The notes beneath the pieces are model-generated. The model was not told the DNA's origin and ran no database searches. It saw nothing but the letters and a program-made list of their open reading frames with translations. From assembly GCF_024599655.1 (NCBI RefSeq), contig NZ_CP102247.1, positions 1,364,001 through 1,428,000 on the forward strand: a stretch of 64,000 nucleotides of DNA, in the 5' to 3' direction. This DNA comes from Enterobacter asburiae. Lineage in GTDB: Bacteria; Pseudomonadota; Gammaproteobacteria; Enterobacterales; Enterobacteriaceae. Numbering within the stretch: position 1 is the stretch's first letter; each line of letters opens with the position of its first letter. The position numbers and the translations under genes are program-made. Of this stretch, positions 43,621-52,175 are shown in pieces.

Positions 43621-43940
43621 GTTTCATCGCTCCGCGTATCTTGTGGTACGCATTTAAAAACAGAGTCCACCTGATTATAGAGAACTGAAATCCGGTCAAA
43701 ACGGAAATGAGAATTTTCCCGTTACGCCGTTAACTTCAGCTCAGAATTCTGTGCTTTCCTGTTGCCAGACGGCGCTAATGTACGCCTAAAAATGAGGGGT
43801 GACAAGAGGCATTTTTTTAAATAATTTCCGTCACTTACGAGTGTCGTGGAACGGCGACAGTTTGATTTCGCTTCGCAATAAATTCACTTTGGGCGACGCA
43901 ATCAAAGACGGTTTTTCAGAGGGAAGGCAGGTGATTGAAA
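43621..43940. other. Intergenic region between ypdK and lpxP
   Basis: No conserved gene is seen in these 320 bases. It should contain the ypdK promoter on the minus strand. A short frame on the plus strand lacks codon bias and family features. Confidence 0.4.
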
Positions 43941-43967
43941 AGGTTAGTTTCTTAGCGAAACTAACCT
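43941..43967 (-). terminator. Terminator of lpxP
   Basis: AGGTTAGTTTC and GAAACTAACCT form a perfect 11-bp stem with loop TTAGC. On the minus strand TTTTC follows. It lies 12 bases after the lpxP stop. Confidence 0.8.
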
Positions 43968-43978
43968 TCATGAAGGGC

Positions 43979-44896
43979 TTAAATATAGAGTGAGGATTCG
44001 CCAAGAGGGCGAGTTTTGAAACGGCGATGCATCCACAGATACTGCTCTGGGGCACGCATGATTTCAGTTTCGATGACTTTATTGATAAACGCGGCGGCTT
44101 CGCACTCGTTTTCAGGATAGTTAGCCATTTCAGGGGAGATGTGCAGACGATAGCCTGACTTATCTGCTTTTCTCACCATCGTCACGGTCAGCATGGAGGC
44201 GCCAGACAGACGCGAAATAACAAAGGTGCCGTTAGTCGTCGCAACGTCTTTCACCGCAAAGAAGGGCGCAAAGCTGCTGCCTTTCCGTCCATAATCCTGA
44301 TCCGGTGCAAACCAGACGGCTTCACCTTTCTTCAGCGCTCCAACCATGCCGCGCAGGTTGTTACGGCTGATCATCGCCTTATTGGAACGCATGCGGCCTC
44401 GCGTCTGCACCCACTCCATCAGCGCACTGTTGTGCGGCCTGTAGGTTGCCATCATTGGCTGACAAAGCCCCATCACGCGGCCGCCCAGCTCCAGCGACAT
44501 AAAGTGAACGCCAACGACCATCACGCCGCGCTTTTGCATCTGCGCGCGTTTAAGGTTATCCAGGCCTTCCACGTCAAACCACTTGCGGACACGCTCGTCT
44601 GGCCAGAACCAGGCCATGCCGGTTTCAAGCAGCGCCATGCCGATAGACTTGAAGTTTTCAGCGATGAGTTTCTCGCGCTCTTCAGCATTGTACTGAGGAA
44701 AGCAAAGCTCAAGATTTTTACGCGCGATGGATTCGCGACGTTTCAGGAAAACGCGGGATGCGCTGCCCAGTTTAGATCCCAGCAAACGAAGAACAGGGTA
44801 CGGAAGTTGAACCAGCAGCCAGAGTACGCCAAGACCAAACCATGTAAACCAGTAACGCGGGTGCAAAAATGCGCGTTTGAAATTGGATTGAGACAA
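43979..44896 (-). CDS. lpxP: Kdo2-lipid IVA palmitoleoyltransferase LpxP
   Basis: LpxP is the cold-induced late acyltransferase that adds palmitoleate to lipid A in place of LpxL's laurate. The HX4-acid catalytic motif reads VHFMSLELG, with AWFWPDERVRKWFDVEG and FAPDQDYGRKGSSFAPFF typical of LpxL/LpxP. The N-terminal membrane helix lies in YWFTWFGLGVLWLLVQLPYP. The start is uncertain: TTG at 44896 gives 305 residues, close to the E. coli length, while ATGs at 44935 and 44977 add 13 and 27 residues. LpxL and LpxM are relatives; place next to ypdK and alaC fits LpxP. Confidence 0.88.
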   Translation of the reverse strand: MSQSNFKRAFLHPRYWFTWFGLGVLWLLVQLPYPVLRLLGSKLGSASRVFLKRRESIARKNLELCFPQYNAEEREKLIAENFKSIGMALLETGMAWFWPDERVRKWFDVEGLDNLKRAQMQKRGVMVVGVHFMSLELGGRVMGLCQPMMATYRPHNSALMEWVQTRGRMRSNKAMISRNNLRGMVGALKKGEAVWFAPDQDYGRKGSSFAPFFAVKDVATTNGTFVISRLSGASMLTVTMVRKADKSGYRLHISPEMANYPENECEAAAFINKVIETEIMRAPEQYLWMHRRFKTRPLGESSLYI

Positions 44897-45420
44897 AATA
44901 GAGAAACCTATGTAGAGCCGGTGAAAGTAACGCATAGTGCGATACCACGTGCCTATTAGACCGTAGTACAAGGTCATGGTTGCAGGCTTTACCGATCTTT
45001 ACGGCGTTACCTGGCCATAGCTGACATTGGGTGGGCGGCATAATGTAACACCGTTATACGATATGTGCTATTACTCGTTTTTGATTAAAAAAGCGGCAAT
45101 TTGGAAGGTGTTTGATTTTACAGATTTTATAATCAATCGATGCAAGACCAGGCCGTCTATATGAGTTGGGCAGGTAGATCATCTTCTGATGAAGGCGTGC
45201 ACGGGCAAAAAGAGTAGCGTGTTTGTTCGTGACAGATTACTCACTTAAAAAATTTATTTATCACGTCCACATTAGCGAATGAGAAAATTCCTTGTGAAAA
45301 TTCTCATGTATTATTTACGCAATCAATAATTCAGTTTGTTTTCATTATTTATAAAAATCTTATTTTTATCGTTCTGCAATAATACGCTGCAGGCAGTTCA
45401 TGATGTTTGGTATTGGCTTC

Positions 45421-45434
45421 TTGATGTAAATCAA
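45421..45434. promoter_or_regulatory. Perfect FNR-type palindrome upstream of the T6SS genes
   Basis: TTGATGTAAATCAA matches the FNR consensus TTGAT-N4-ATCAA in all ten defined positions. It is centred about 265 bases before the tssB ATG. CRP can bind related sites, but TTGAT half-sites favour FNR. Confidence 0.6.
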
Positions 45435-45605
45435 TATTAAGTGTTTTCCCTGGCGTCTATCTGCCTGTGATCATTTTTTCGATACAAATATTCGGTTTGC
45501 ATAACAAAAGCAGTGTCTTTTTCTGGGGTTGCAGGGTAATTCGCCATAATGTTTTAGTGGAAAATTCTTAAGAAATTTCTTATTACGGATAAAGGATCTG
45601 TGTAT

Positions 45606-45635
45606 TTGATTTTATGTCGATCATTATTCTAATAT
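45606..45635 (+). promoter_or_regulatory. Candidate sigma-70 promoter of tssB
   Basis: TTGATT (45606-45611) and TAATAT (45630-45635) are separated by 18 bases, giving a leader of about 50 bases before the ATG. The surrounding DNA is AT-rich, so chance matches are likely; moderate support only. Confidence 0.4.
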
Positions 45636-45692
45636 TGCGCATCAAGAACGATACCGTGAAGTTGCCGTAGCAAAACAAAGAGGGATGATGAG

Positions 45693-46190
45693 ATGGCTGA
45701 CAGTTTTCAGAACGAGGTGCCTAAGGCACGTATTAACCTGAAGCTTGACCTGCATACCGGCGGGGCAAGCAAGAAAATGGAATTACCACTGAAATTACTG
45801 GTTGCTGGTGATTTCAGTAATGGGCAGGAGTCTGCTTCAATATCTGGGCGTGAAAAAGTTAACATCACGAAAAATAATTTTGATAGCGTTCTTTCTGAAT
45901 ATTCCCCAAAACTTAATCTAACCGTTAAAAATACGCTGGCTGATGATGGTGGTGAGGACGCTATTCAGCTGACTTTCCAGAGCATGAAAGATTTCACGCC
46001 AGAGCAGGTGGCTGCTCAGATACCGCAGCTCAAGGCGATGCTGGCGATGCGCAACTTGCTTCGCGATCTGAAGGCCAACCTGTTGGATAACCAGACTTTC
46101 CGAAAAGAGCTGGAAAAAATCGTTCTGGACCAGTCGCTTAGTGCTGAACTGCGAAATGAACTCTCTGCACTGGCAGCAAAAAAACCTTAA
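45693..46190 (+). CDS. tssB: T6SS contractile sheath small subunit TssB (VipA)
   Basis: TssB pairs with TssC to form the contractile sheath of the type VI secretion system. The 165-residue protein has the family's N terminus (SFQNEVPKARINLKLDL), the LPLKLLVAGDFS strand and the C-terminal QIPQLKAMLAMRNLLRDLK helix. AGGG precedes the ATG. It is the first gene of the cluster in this window. Base composition is slightly lower in GC than the core genes upstream. Confidence 0.95.
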   Translation: MADSFQNEVPKARINLKLDLHTGGASKKMELPLKLLVAGDFSNGQESASISGREKVNITKNNFDSVLSEYSPKLNLTVKNTLADDGGEDAIQLTFQSMKDFTPEQVAAQIPQLKAMLAMRNLLRDLKANLLDNQTFRKELEKIVLDQSLSAELRNELSALAAKKP

Positions 46191-46228
46191 CCATCATGCT
46201 GTTTTAACGGATTAATCAAGGAATGCTC

Positions 46229-47767
46229 ATGTCTGTACAAAATAATATCGCTGGCGGTGAAAGCGTGGTGCTGGAACGTCCCGCTGCGGGAGGGGTTTAC
46301 GCCTCTCTGTTTGAGAAAATCAATCTGAGTCCTGTCTCCGAGTTGAGCGCATTAGACATCTGGCAGGATGCGCAGGCGATGTCAGATGCGACCGCTGATG
46401 AACGTCTAACTGCCGGTATGCAGGTCTTTCTGGAGTGTCTGACCAAAGCGGGCTCGAAAGTCGAAAAACTGGATAAAAGCCTGATTGATCACCATATCGC
46501 TGAGCTCGATTATCAGATAAGCCGCCAGCTGGACGCGGTTATGCACCATGACGAGTTTCAGGCGGTTGAAAGCCTGTGGCGCGGTGTGAAGTCGCTGGTT
46601 GATAAAACAGATTTTCGCCAGAACGTCAAAATTGAGCTGCTGAGCATGTCCAAAGAAGACCTGCGCCAGGACTTTGAAGACAGCCCGGAAATCATCCAGA
46701 GTGGTCTGTATAAACACGCCTACATTGATGAATATGACACCCCTGGCGGCGAGCCAATTGCGGCGCTGATTTCCGCTTACGAGTTTGATGCTTCAGCGCA
46801 GGATGTCGCTCTGCTGCGCAATATCTCTAAAGTCTCCGCTGCTGCGCATATGCCGTTTATCGGCTCTGCAGGCCCGAAATTCTTCCTTAAAGAGTCCATG
46901 GAAGACGTCGCGGCGATTAAAGATATTGGTAACTACTTTGACCGCGCAGAGTACATCAAGTGGAAATCGTTCCGCGATACTGACGACGCTCGCTACATCG
47001 GCCTGGTCATGCCGCGCGTATTGGGACGTTTACCGTATGGCCCGGATACCGTCCCGGTTCGCAGCTTCAACTATGTCGAAGAAGTCAAAGGTCCGGATCA
47101 CGACAAATACCTGTGGACCAACGCCTCGTTTGCTTTCGCGTCTAACATGGTGCGCAGCTTTATCAACAATGGCTGGTGTGTACAAATCCGTGGCCCGCAG
47201 GCGGGTGGTGCGGTTCAGGACCTGCCTATCCATCTGTACGATCTCGGTACCGGCAATCAGGTAAAAATTCCGAGCGAAGTGATGATCCCTGAAACCCGCG
47301 AATTCGAATTCGCGAATCTGGGCTTCATTCCTTTGTCCTACTACAAAAACCGCGACTACGCCTGCTTCTTCTCGGCTAACTCTACTCAGAAACCGGCACT
47401 GTATGACACCGCAGATGCGACGGCAAATAGCCGCATCAATGCCCGTCTTCCGTATATCTTCCTGCTTTCGCGTATCGCCCATTACCTAAAGCTGATTCAG
47501 CGCGAGAACATCGGTACTACCAAGGATCGCCGGCTGCTGGAGCTTGAGCTGAACACCTGGGTCCGCAGTCTGGTGACCGAAATGACCGATCCGGGCGACG
47601 AACTGCAGGCGTCTCACCCACTGCGTGATGCGAAAGTGGTGGTGGAAGACATTGAGGATAATCCGGGCTTCTTCCGCGTGAAACTGTACGCGATCCCGCA
47701 CTTCCAGGTGGAAGGGATGGACGTCAATCTGTCGCTGGTTTCCCAGATGCCGAAAGCGAAATCGTAA
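46229..47767 (+). CDS. tssC: T6SS contractile sheath large subunit TssC (VipB)
   Basis: TssC is the main sheath protein. The 512-residue protein has VESLWRGVKSLVDKTDF, the central EEVKGPDHDKYLWTNASFAF segment and the conserved C-terminal VEDIEDNPGFFRVKLYAIPHF. The ATG at 46229 has AAGGA six bases upstream; an ATG six bases earlier is too close to that site. It follows tssB by 38 bases. Confidence 0.96.
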   Translation: MSVQNNIAGGESVVLERPAAGGVYASLFEKINLSPVSELSALDIWQDAQAMSDATADERLTAGMQVFLECLTKAGSKVEKLDKSLIDHHIAELDYQISRQLDAVMHHDEFQAVESLWRGVKSLVDKTDFRQNVKIELLSMSKEDLRQDFEDSPEIIQSGLYKHAYIDEYDTPGGEPIAALISAYEFDASAQDVALLRNISKVSAAAHMPFIGSAGPKFFLKESMEDVAAIKDIGNYFDRAEYIKWKSFRDTDDARYIGLVMPRVLGRLPYGPDTVPVRSFNYVEEVKGPDHDKYLWTNASFAFASNMVRSFINNGWCVQIRGPQAGGAVQDLPIHLYDLGTGNQVKIPSEVMIPETREFEFANLGFIPLSYYKNRDYACFFSANSTQKPALYDTADATANSRINARLPYIFLLSRIAHYLKLIQRENIGTTKDRRLLELELNTWVRSLVTEMTDPGDELQASHPLRDAKVVVEDIEDNPGFFRVKLYAIPHFQVEGMDVNLSLVSQMPKAKS

Positions 47768-47784
47768 GAACAGGCAGGAAGCCG

Positions 47785-49125
47785 ATGAAAACGGAACAAC
47801 CGCTATGGGGCAGGGGCATTATGGTCTCTCCCCAGCATTTTCAGCAACAGGTCGCGTATGCGGCCTGGTCTGCCGAATGTATTGCCCGGCTGGGCCTCTC
47901 CTGTCCGTGGGGGGTAATCAATGCCACTTTCGAACCGGAAGCTCTCAGGCTTGGACGTCTGCAGGCACGTCATCTGCATGTCCGTTTTCAGGACGGTACG
48001 CTGATTGATACAGACAATGCCGATACTCTGCCTCCGGTGCTGTCGCTTGAAAGCGAATCGCAGGTGGTGGAGGTGGTACTGGCGCTCCCGCTATTGCGGG
48101 CGAACGGCGGCAACTGCCTGAAGCCCGATGAGGTAGCCGAGCGTCCGGTGCGATATCGGCAGCGCTGGCGGGATGTACGCAATACCTTTGGGGAAGACAC
48201 CCGCCAGATTGCTGTGATACAGCCGGAACTGACGCTGCGTTTTGCCCATCAGAACAACAGCGACTATCTGACCTGCCCGGTCGCCCGACTGCAGCAAGAC
48301 TCGCAGGGGACATGGCAATTAGATGAGACGTTTCTCCCTCCGCTGTTGGCCCTCCAGGGAAGCCGTTGGCTGGTTACCCAACTGGAACAACTGATGACCC
48401 AACTGCGTGCTCGCCTGTGCCGTCTAATGGCAATGCGGCGTGAGAGCAACGAGCGTATGGCTGATTTTGCCGTGGCTGATGTATCCCTGTTCTGGCTGCT
48501 TAACGCGCTGAACAGCGCTGAGCCCGTGCTGGGTCAGTTCCAGCGTAACCTGCAAAGCCCTCCGGAACGTCTGTATCCGGAACTTTCTCGCCTTGCAGGG
48601 AGCCTGCTGACCTTCTCTCTGGAGCATCAGGTGAATGCCATACCGGCATGGCACCACGAGCAACTTAATGCGGTGTTTCCACCGCTGTTTGATTTGCTTG
48701 GCGATCTGCTTGAAGCCAGCCTGCCGTCCCGCGTGGTGGCCCTTTCACTCGACTATGACCCACGGCTGCACTTCTGGCAGGCTCGCCTGCACGACCCGCG
48801 TCTGCGCGAAGGGGCTGATTACTATCTTTCTGTTCGCTCGCCGATCCCGGTGGCGCAGCTGCAGGAACAGTTCCCGCGTCAGTGTAAGGTGGGCAGTCCT
48901 GACCATGTGAGGGGGATCGTCAACTCTTCCCGCGTGGGCGTGCCGTTGACGCCGTTGCGCCATGTACCAGCTGCCATTCCGCTGCGTCTGGAAAATCAGT
49001 ATTTCAGTCTCGATCTCTCCCATCCTCTGGCGACTGAGATGCTCCAGAGAGGGACGTGCATGTTTTACGTCCCAGGCATGCTTGGCGAGCCTGAACTTGA
49101 ACTCTTTGCGGTACTGAGAACATGA
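47785..49125 (+). CDS. tssK: T6SS baseplate subunit TssK
   Basis: TssK links the baseplate wedge (TssEFG) to the membrane complex. The 446 residues begin with the diagnostic PLWGRGIMVSPQHFQQQ and show AVLSLDYD-like and RFAHQNNSDYL-type strands through the shell domain, a helical middle and a C-terminal head that binds the membrane complex. It follows tssC by 17 bases and overlaps tssL by four (ATGA). Confidence 0.93.
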   Translation: MKTEQPLWGRGIMVSPQHFQQQVAYAAWSAECIARLGLSCPWGVINATFEPEALRLGRLQARHLHVRFQDGTLIDTDNADTLPPVLSLESESQVVEVVLALPLLRANGGNCLKPDEVAERPVRYRQRWRDVRNTFGEDTRQIAVIQPELTLRFAHQNNSDYLTCPVARLQQDSQGTWQLDETFLPPLLALQGSRWLVTQLEQLMTQLRARLCRLMAMRRESNERMADFAVADVSLFWLLNALNSAEPVLGQFQRNLQSPPERLYPELSRLAGSLLTFSLEHQVNAIPAWHHEQLNAVFPPLFDLLGDLLEASLPSRVVALSLDYDPRLHFWQARLHDPRLREGADYYLSVRSPIPVAQLQEQFPRQCKVGSPDHVRGIVNSSRVGVPLTPLRHVPAAIPLRLENQYFSLDLSHPLATEMLQRGTCMFYVPGMLGEPELELFAVLRT

Positions 49126-49811
49126 GTGAACGTAAACACGGCGCTGCCGTGTCTGTTGATATTGACGTCCTGCTGCAGGATACATGGCTTCAGGTCATTA
49201 GCCTTCGCCATGGCCCGCAGTTTCAGGAAGGTGAAGGTCGGGTCTTGTGGGAGCGGTGTATCGCTGATGTGGAGCGCGTTCAGCGCGAACTGAAAGCGAG
49301 TGAACTCGATGAAGCCAGCTGTGAGCATATCCTCACTGCACAATGTGCATTGCTTGATGAGGCGGTCAAAGGGCGCGGTGTGGAGGATGACGCCTGTGTG
49401 CAGTGGTATGACATTCCCCTGCAGGGACACTTCCTCGGCACGATGGACGCCGGTGACACCCTGTGTGACAGGATGCGCGATGTGCTGCGCGAACCTGCAC
49501 CAGACATTGCCGTACTGACCTGCTTCCAGCGGGTAATGATGCTTGGATTCCTGGGCGACTATCGCGCGCTGAACGATCCTGAACGCCAGAAGCTGATCGG
49601 CGCGCTCAGTGAACATGTCGCGCCGTTCAGCTATCCGCAGACCCATCCTGTTCTGGCAGAAAGCCGTGCCGGGCAGGGAGTGGGCGGTTGGTTTGCATCA
49701 TGGCCTGCACGTATTGGACTAAGCGTGATTATTCTAGCCGCGCTCTGGTGGGGACTGGATAGCTGGCTCGATCAGATGCTGCAGACCCTGCTGCCGGGAG
49801 CCGTAAAATGA
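49122..49811 (+). CDS. tssL: T6SS membrane-complex protein TssL (DotU-type, short form)
   Basis: TssL is an inner-membrane component that works with TssM and TssJ. The 229 residues have a cytoplasmic helical DotU domain (EHILTAQCALLDEAVKG, DIPLQGHFLGTMDAGD) and a single C-terminal membrane span near residues 193-212. There is no fused peptidoglycan-binding domain; the next gene supplies one. Four-base ATGA overlaps on both sides indicate coupled translation. Confidence 0.92.
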   Translation: MSERKHGAAVSVDIDVLLQDTWLQVISLRHGPQFQEGEGRVLWERCIADVERVQRELKASELDEASCEHILTAQCALLDEAVKGRGVEDDACVQWYDIPLQGHFLGTMDAGDTLCDRMRDVLREPAPDIAVLTCFQRVMMLGFLGDYRALNDPERQKLIGALSEHVAPFSYPQTHPVLAESRAGQGVGGWFASWPARIGLSVIILAALWWGLDSWLDQMLQTLLPGAVK

Positions 49812-51520
49812 GTCCTGCACAACAGCGCGGGCTTGCGCTGTGGGCCGCCCTGCTGAGTGCAGTGGTCTGTCTGGCTTTTCTGCCGGTATCCCGGCTGGCT
49901 TCAGTGCTCGTTCTGCTGGCGATGCTCGGGGTTATCTTCGTGTTCTGGTATATCACCAGACCTCGTGCGGAGCATGACGTCACCCTGCTTCTGGATGACC
50001 TTCCTGACGCCACTTACCGTCAGCCCGTAGTGCTGGTTTGTGGCGATCTGCCGCTGACTTGGCCGCAACAGTCACCGGTGCTGATCGTCACGCAGGGATG
50101 CTGGATCCGCGTTGAGGACCATCAGGATCTGGAGCAGGTTGCCCGTCAGATACTGTGGCAGCGCCCGGATTGGGGCCGTCAGCTGTCGGTGATGGTCAGT
50201 GTCTGCCCGCAGAAACATGTCGACAGCGAAGCCCTGACAAGTCGTCTGCTGGCTCTGCGCTGGCAAATCAGCCAGCTGCGTAAAGAAACGGGTCATTCTG
50301 TGCCATTGATTCTGAATGGTCAGATCGGCAGCGCGATGGCGGATGACATGCTCTGGCAGGCTGCTATTCCGGGTGAAGAGAGGAGCGTCTGGCGTGAGTC
50401 TAATGCGCCTTGTTCGATCGCCGCGTGGGTCAACACCGGCGGTGCGCCCGTGATGCAGCAGCAGGTGCTGATGAACAGCCTGATGAGCTGGTTCCATCAG
50501 CATGTCCAGGCGGTATTTATCGATGAGAATCCTGATGTTCCGACCATCGCGCCAGCAGCGGTGCTGTGGGGAATGGGGCCAATTCTTGCCGCGAATCTCG
50601 CGTCATCGGCCTGGACGGCGTGGTTGGCGCGTCACACTGCTATGCAGCAGGTGGCCGGCTGGCAGCCGGTAGGGACGGACAGTACGGTGATTTCACCCTT
50701 ATCGGATTTCATCCTGCCGCTGCTACCGGAGGGGGGAGGACTCACTCCCCGGATCCGTACTTGGTGCTGTGTCCTCGGTCTTTTCACCCTGGCGGCCATC
50801 GCCGCGCTGCTCAGCAGTGGCTGGAACAATCGCCAGCTGCTGCATCGCGTGAGCTTCGATGTTGCCCGTTACGACAGCCTTTCTATGGATGATTACGGCC
50901 CGAAGGCTAGCGCCGTTGAGATCCTCCGGGAGGATGCGGCGCAGCTGGATAGCTATGCACGTAACGGTGTGCCAACCCGGCTGGGTCTGGGGCTTTATCA
51001 GGGAGAACGTCTACGGATGCCGGTGCTGGAAGCGATTCGTTCGTATGTACCGCCCCCTCCGCCACCTAAACCGCAGCCGACCCCAAAACCGGTACCGAAA
51101 ATTGTGCGGCTCGACAGCATGTCGCTATTCGATTCCGGCAAGTTCGTGCTGAAAGCGGGCTCTACCAAAATGCTGGTCAATTCCCTGGTGGGAGTTAAGG
51201 CCAAACCGGGCTGGCTGATTGTCGTATCCGGACATACCGATAACACCGGCACTCCGCAACTGAACCAGACGCTGTCCCTGAAACGTGCTGAAGCGGTGCG
51301 CAACTGGATGCGTGACACCGGCGACGTGCCGGAAAGCTGTTTTGCGGTGCAGGGCTATGGCGAAAGCCGCCCTGTCGCAACCAATGACACCCCGGAAGGC
51401 CGTGCGCTCAACCGCCGTGTCGAAATCAGTCTGGTACCGCAGGCGAATGCCTGTCTGATACCTGGCAAACCCTCAGCGTCATCGCAGGATGATGGCGCTT
51501 CACTACACAATGGAGAGTAA
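49808..51520 (+). CDS. T6SS-associated OmpA-domain protein (TagL-like cell-wall anchor)
   Basis: The 570-residue protein has two adjacent N-terminal spans (about 9-25 and 29-48), a cytoplasmic part, a third span near 317-339, a proline-rich linker (about 413-430, PPPPPPKPQPTPKPVPK) and a C-terminal OmpA-like peptidoglycan-binding domain (about 435-550) with VVSGHTDNTGTPQLNQTLSL and GYGESRPVATNDTPEGRALN. It probably anchors the TssL/M/J complex to the wall, as TagL does elsewhere. Whether it is orthologous to TagL is unsettled, so no symbol is given. Confidence 0.85.
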   Translation: MSPAQQRGLALWAALLSAVVCLAFLPVSRLASVLVLLAMLGVIFVFWYITRPRAEHDVTLLLDDLPDATYRQPVVLVCGDLPLTWPQQSPVLIVTQGCWIRVEDHQDLEQVARQILWQRPDWGRQLSVMVSVCPQKHVDSEALTSRLLALRWQISQLRKETGHSVPLILNGQIGSAMADDMLWQAAIPGEERSVWRESNAPCSIAAWVNTGGAPVMQQQVLMNSLMSWFHQHVQAVFIDENPDVPTIAPAAVLWGMGPILAANLASSAWTAWLARHTAMQQVAGWQPVGTDSTVISPLSDFILPLLPEGGGLTPRIRTWCCVLGLFTLAAIAALLSSGWNNRQLLHRVSFDVARYDSLSMDDYGPKASAVEILREDAAQLDSYARNGVPTRLGLGLYQGERLRMPVLEAIRSYVPPPPPPKPQPTPKPVPKIVRLDSMSLFDSGKFVLKAGSTKMLVNSLVGVKAKPGWLIVVSGHTDNTGTPQLNQTLSLKRAEAVRNWMRDTGDVPESCFAVQGYGESRPVATNDTPEGRALNRRVEISLVPQANACLIPGKPSASSQDDGASLHNGE

Positions 51521-51524
51521 TTCC

Positions 51525-52016
51525 ATGGCAATTCCTGTTTATCTTTGGCTGAAAGACGACGGCGGCGCGGACATTAAAGGTTCGGTGGACGTTCAGGATC
51601 GTGAAGGCAGCATCGAAGTTGTCGCTCAGGAACATAACCTGTACATCCCGACCGATAACAACACCGGCAAGCTGACCGGTACCCGTATCCATACGCCGTT
51701 CCTGTTCACCAAGGAAATCGATTCCTCCAGCCCGTACTTGTACAAGGCGGTGACCACCGGTCAGACCCTCAAGTCTGCGGAATTCAAGTGGTACAAAATC
51801 AACGACGCGGGCCAGGAAGTGGAGTACTTCAACACCAAACTGGAAAACGTGAAGGTGGTGAAAGTGAATCCTGAGATGTATGACGTCAAGGATCCTTCAA
51901 AGGAGAAGCACAACCACCTCGAGCGCGTTGAACTGCGTTACGAAAAAATCACCTGGACCTACAAAGACGGCAACATCATTCATTCCGATTCCTGGAACGA
52001 ACGCGCCACCGCGTAA
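51525..52016 (+). CDS. hcp: T6SS inner-tube protein Hcp (TssD)
   Basis: Hcp forms the hexameric rings of the secreted tube. From the ATG at 51525 it has 163 residues; MAIPVYLWLKDDGGADIKGS and VELRYEKITWTYKDG are typical. The earlier in-frame ATG lies inside the previous gene and was rejected; GGAGA is nine bases before the chosen start. The terminator right behind it should let hcp be expressed more strongly than clpV and vgrG. Confidence 0.96.
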   Translation: MAIPVYLWLKDDGGADIKGSVDVQDREGSIEVVAQEHNLYIPTDNNTGKLTGTRIHTPFLFTKEIDSSSPYLYKAVTTGQTLKSAEFKWYKINDAGQEVEYFNTKLENVKVVKVNPEMYDVKDPSKEKHNHLERVELRYEKITWTYKDGNIIHSDSWNERATA

Positions 52017-52023
52017 TCCTGAT

Positions 52024-52053
52024 GCGGGCAGGTTTGTCCTGCCCGCAGTTTTT
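52024..52053 (+). terminator. Intrinsic terminator after hcp
   Basis: GCGGGCAGG and CCTGCCCGC form a 9-bp GC-rich stem with loop TTTGT, followed by AGTTTTTT. It lies seven bases behind the hcp stop, inside the T6SS gene series. Confidence 0.88.
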
Positions 52054-52175
52054 TGCTGAGTGTCTGAGATGCGGGTACTCAGCAAAGAAACAACAATCTG
52101 CCTGCCTGACCTTATGCGCTTTGGTAAACAGCGAGGGGCGGTAGCGTGTCCAGGAACCGACAAAGAGAGAATCTC

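Larger units (their letters stand above)
44978..45692. other. AT-rich gene-free region at the start of the T6SS island
   Basis: These 715 bases lack any supported gene and are clearly more AT-rich than the flanking core genes, particularly 45240-45660 (for example runs such as AAAAAATTTATTTATC). The region should contain the promoter for tssB and could bind H-NS. It marks the break in synteny with E. coli: everything to its right is accessory. No tRNA, integrase or direct repeat was noticed at the junction. Confidence 0.6.

Noticed and set aside
43799..43993. A 64-codon frame between ypdK and lpxP
   Set aside because: It runs through the lpxP terminator hairpin and into lpxP, has no credible ribosome site and no conserved features.
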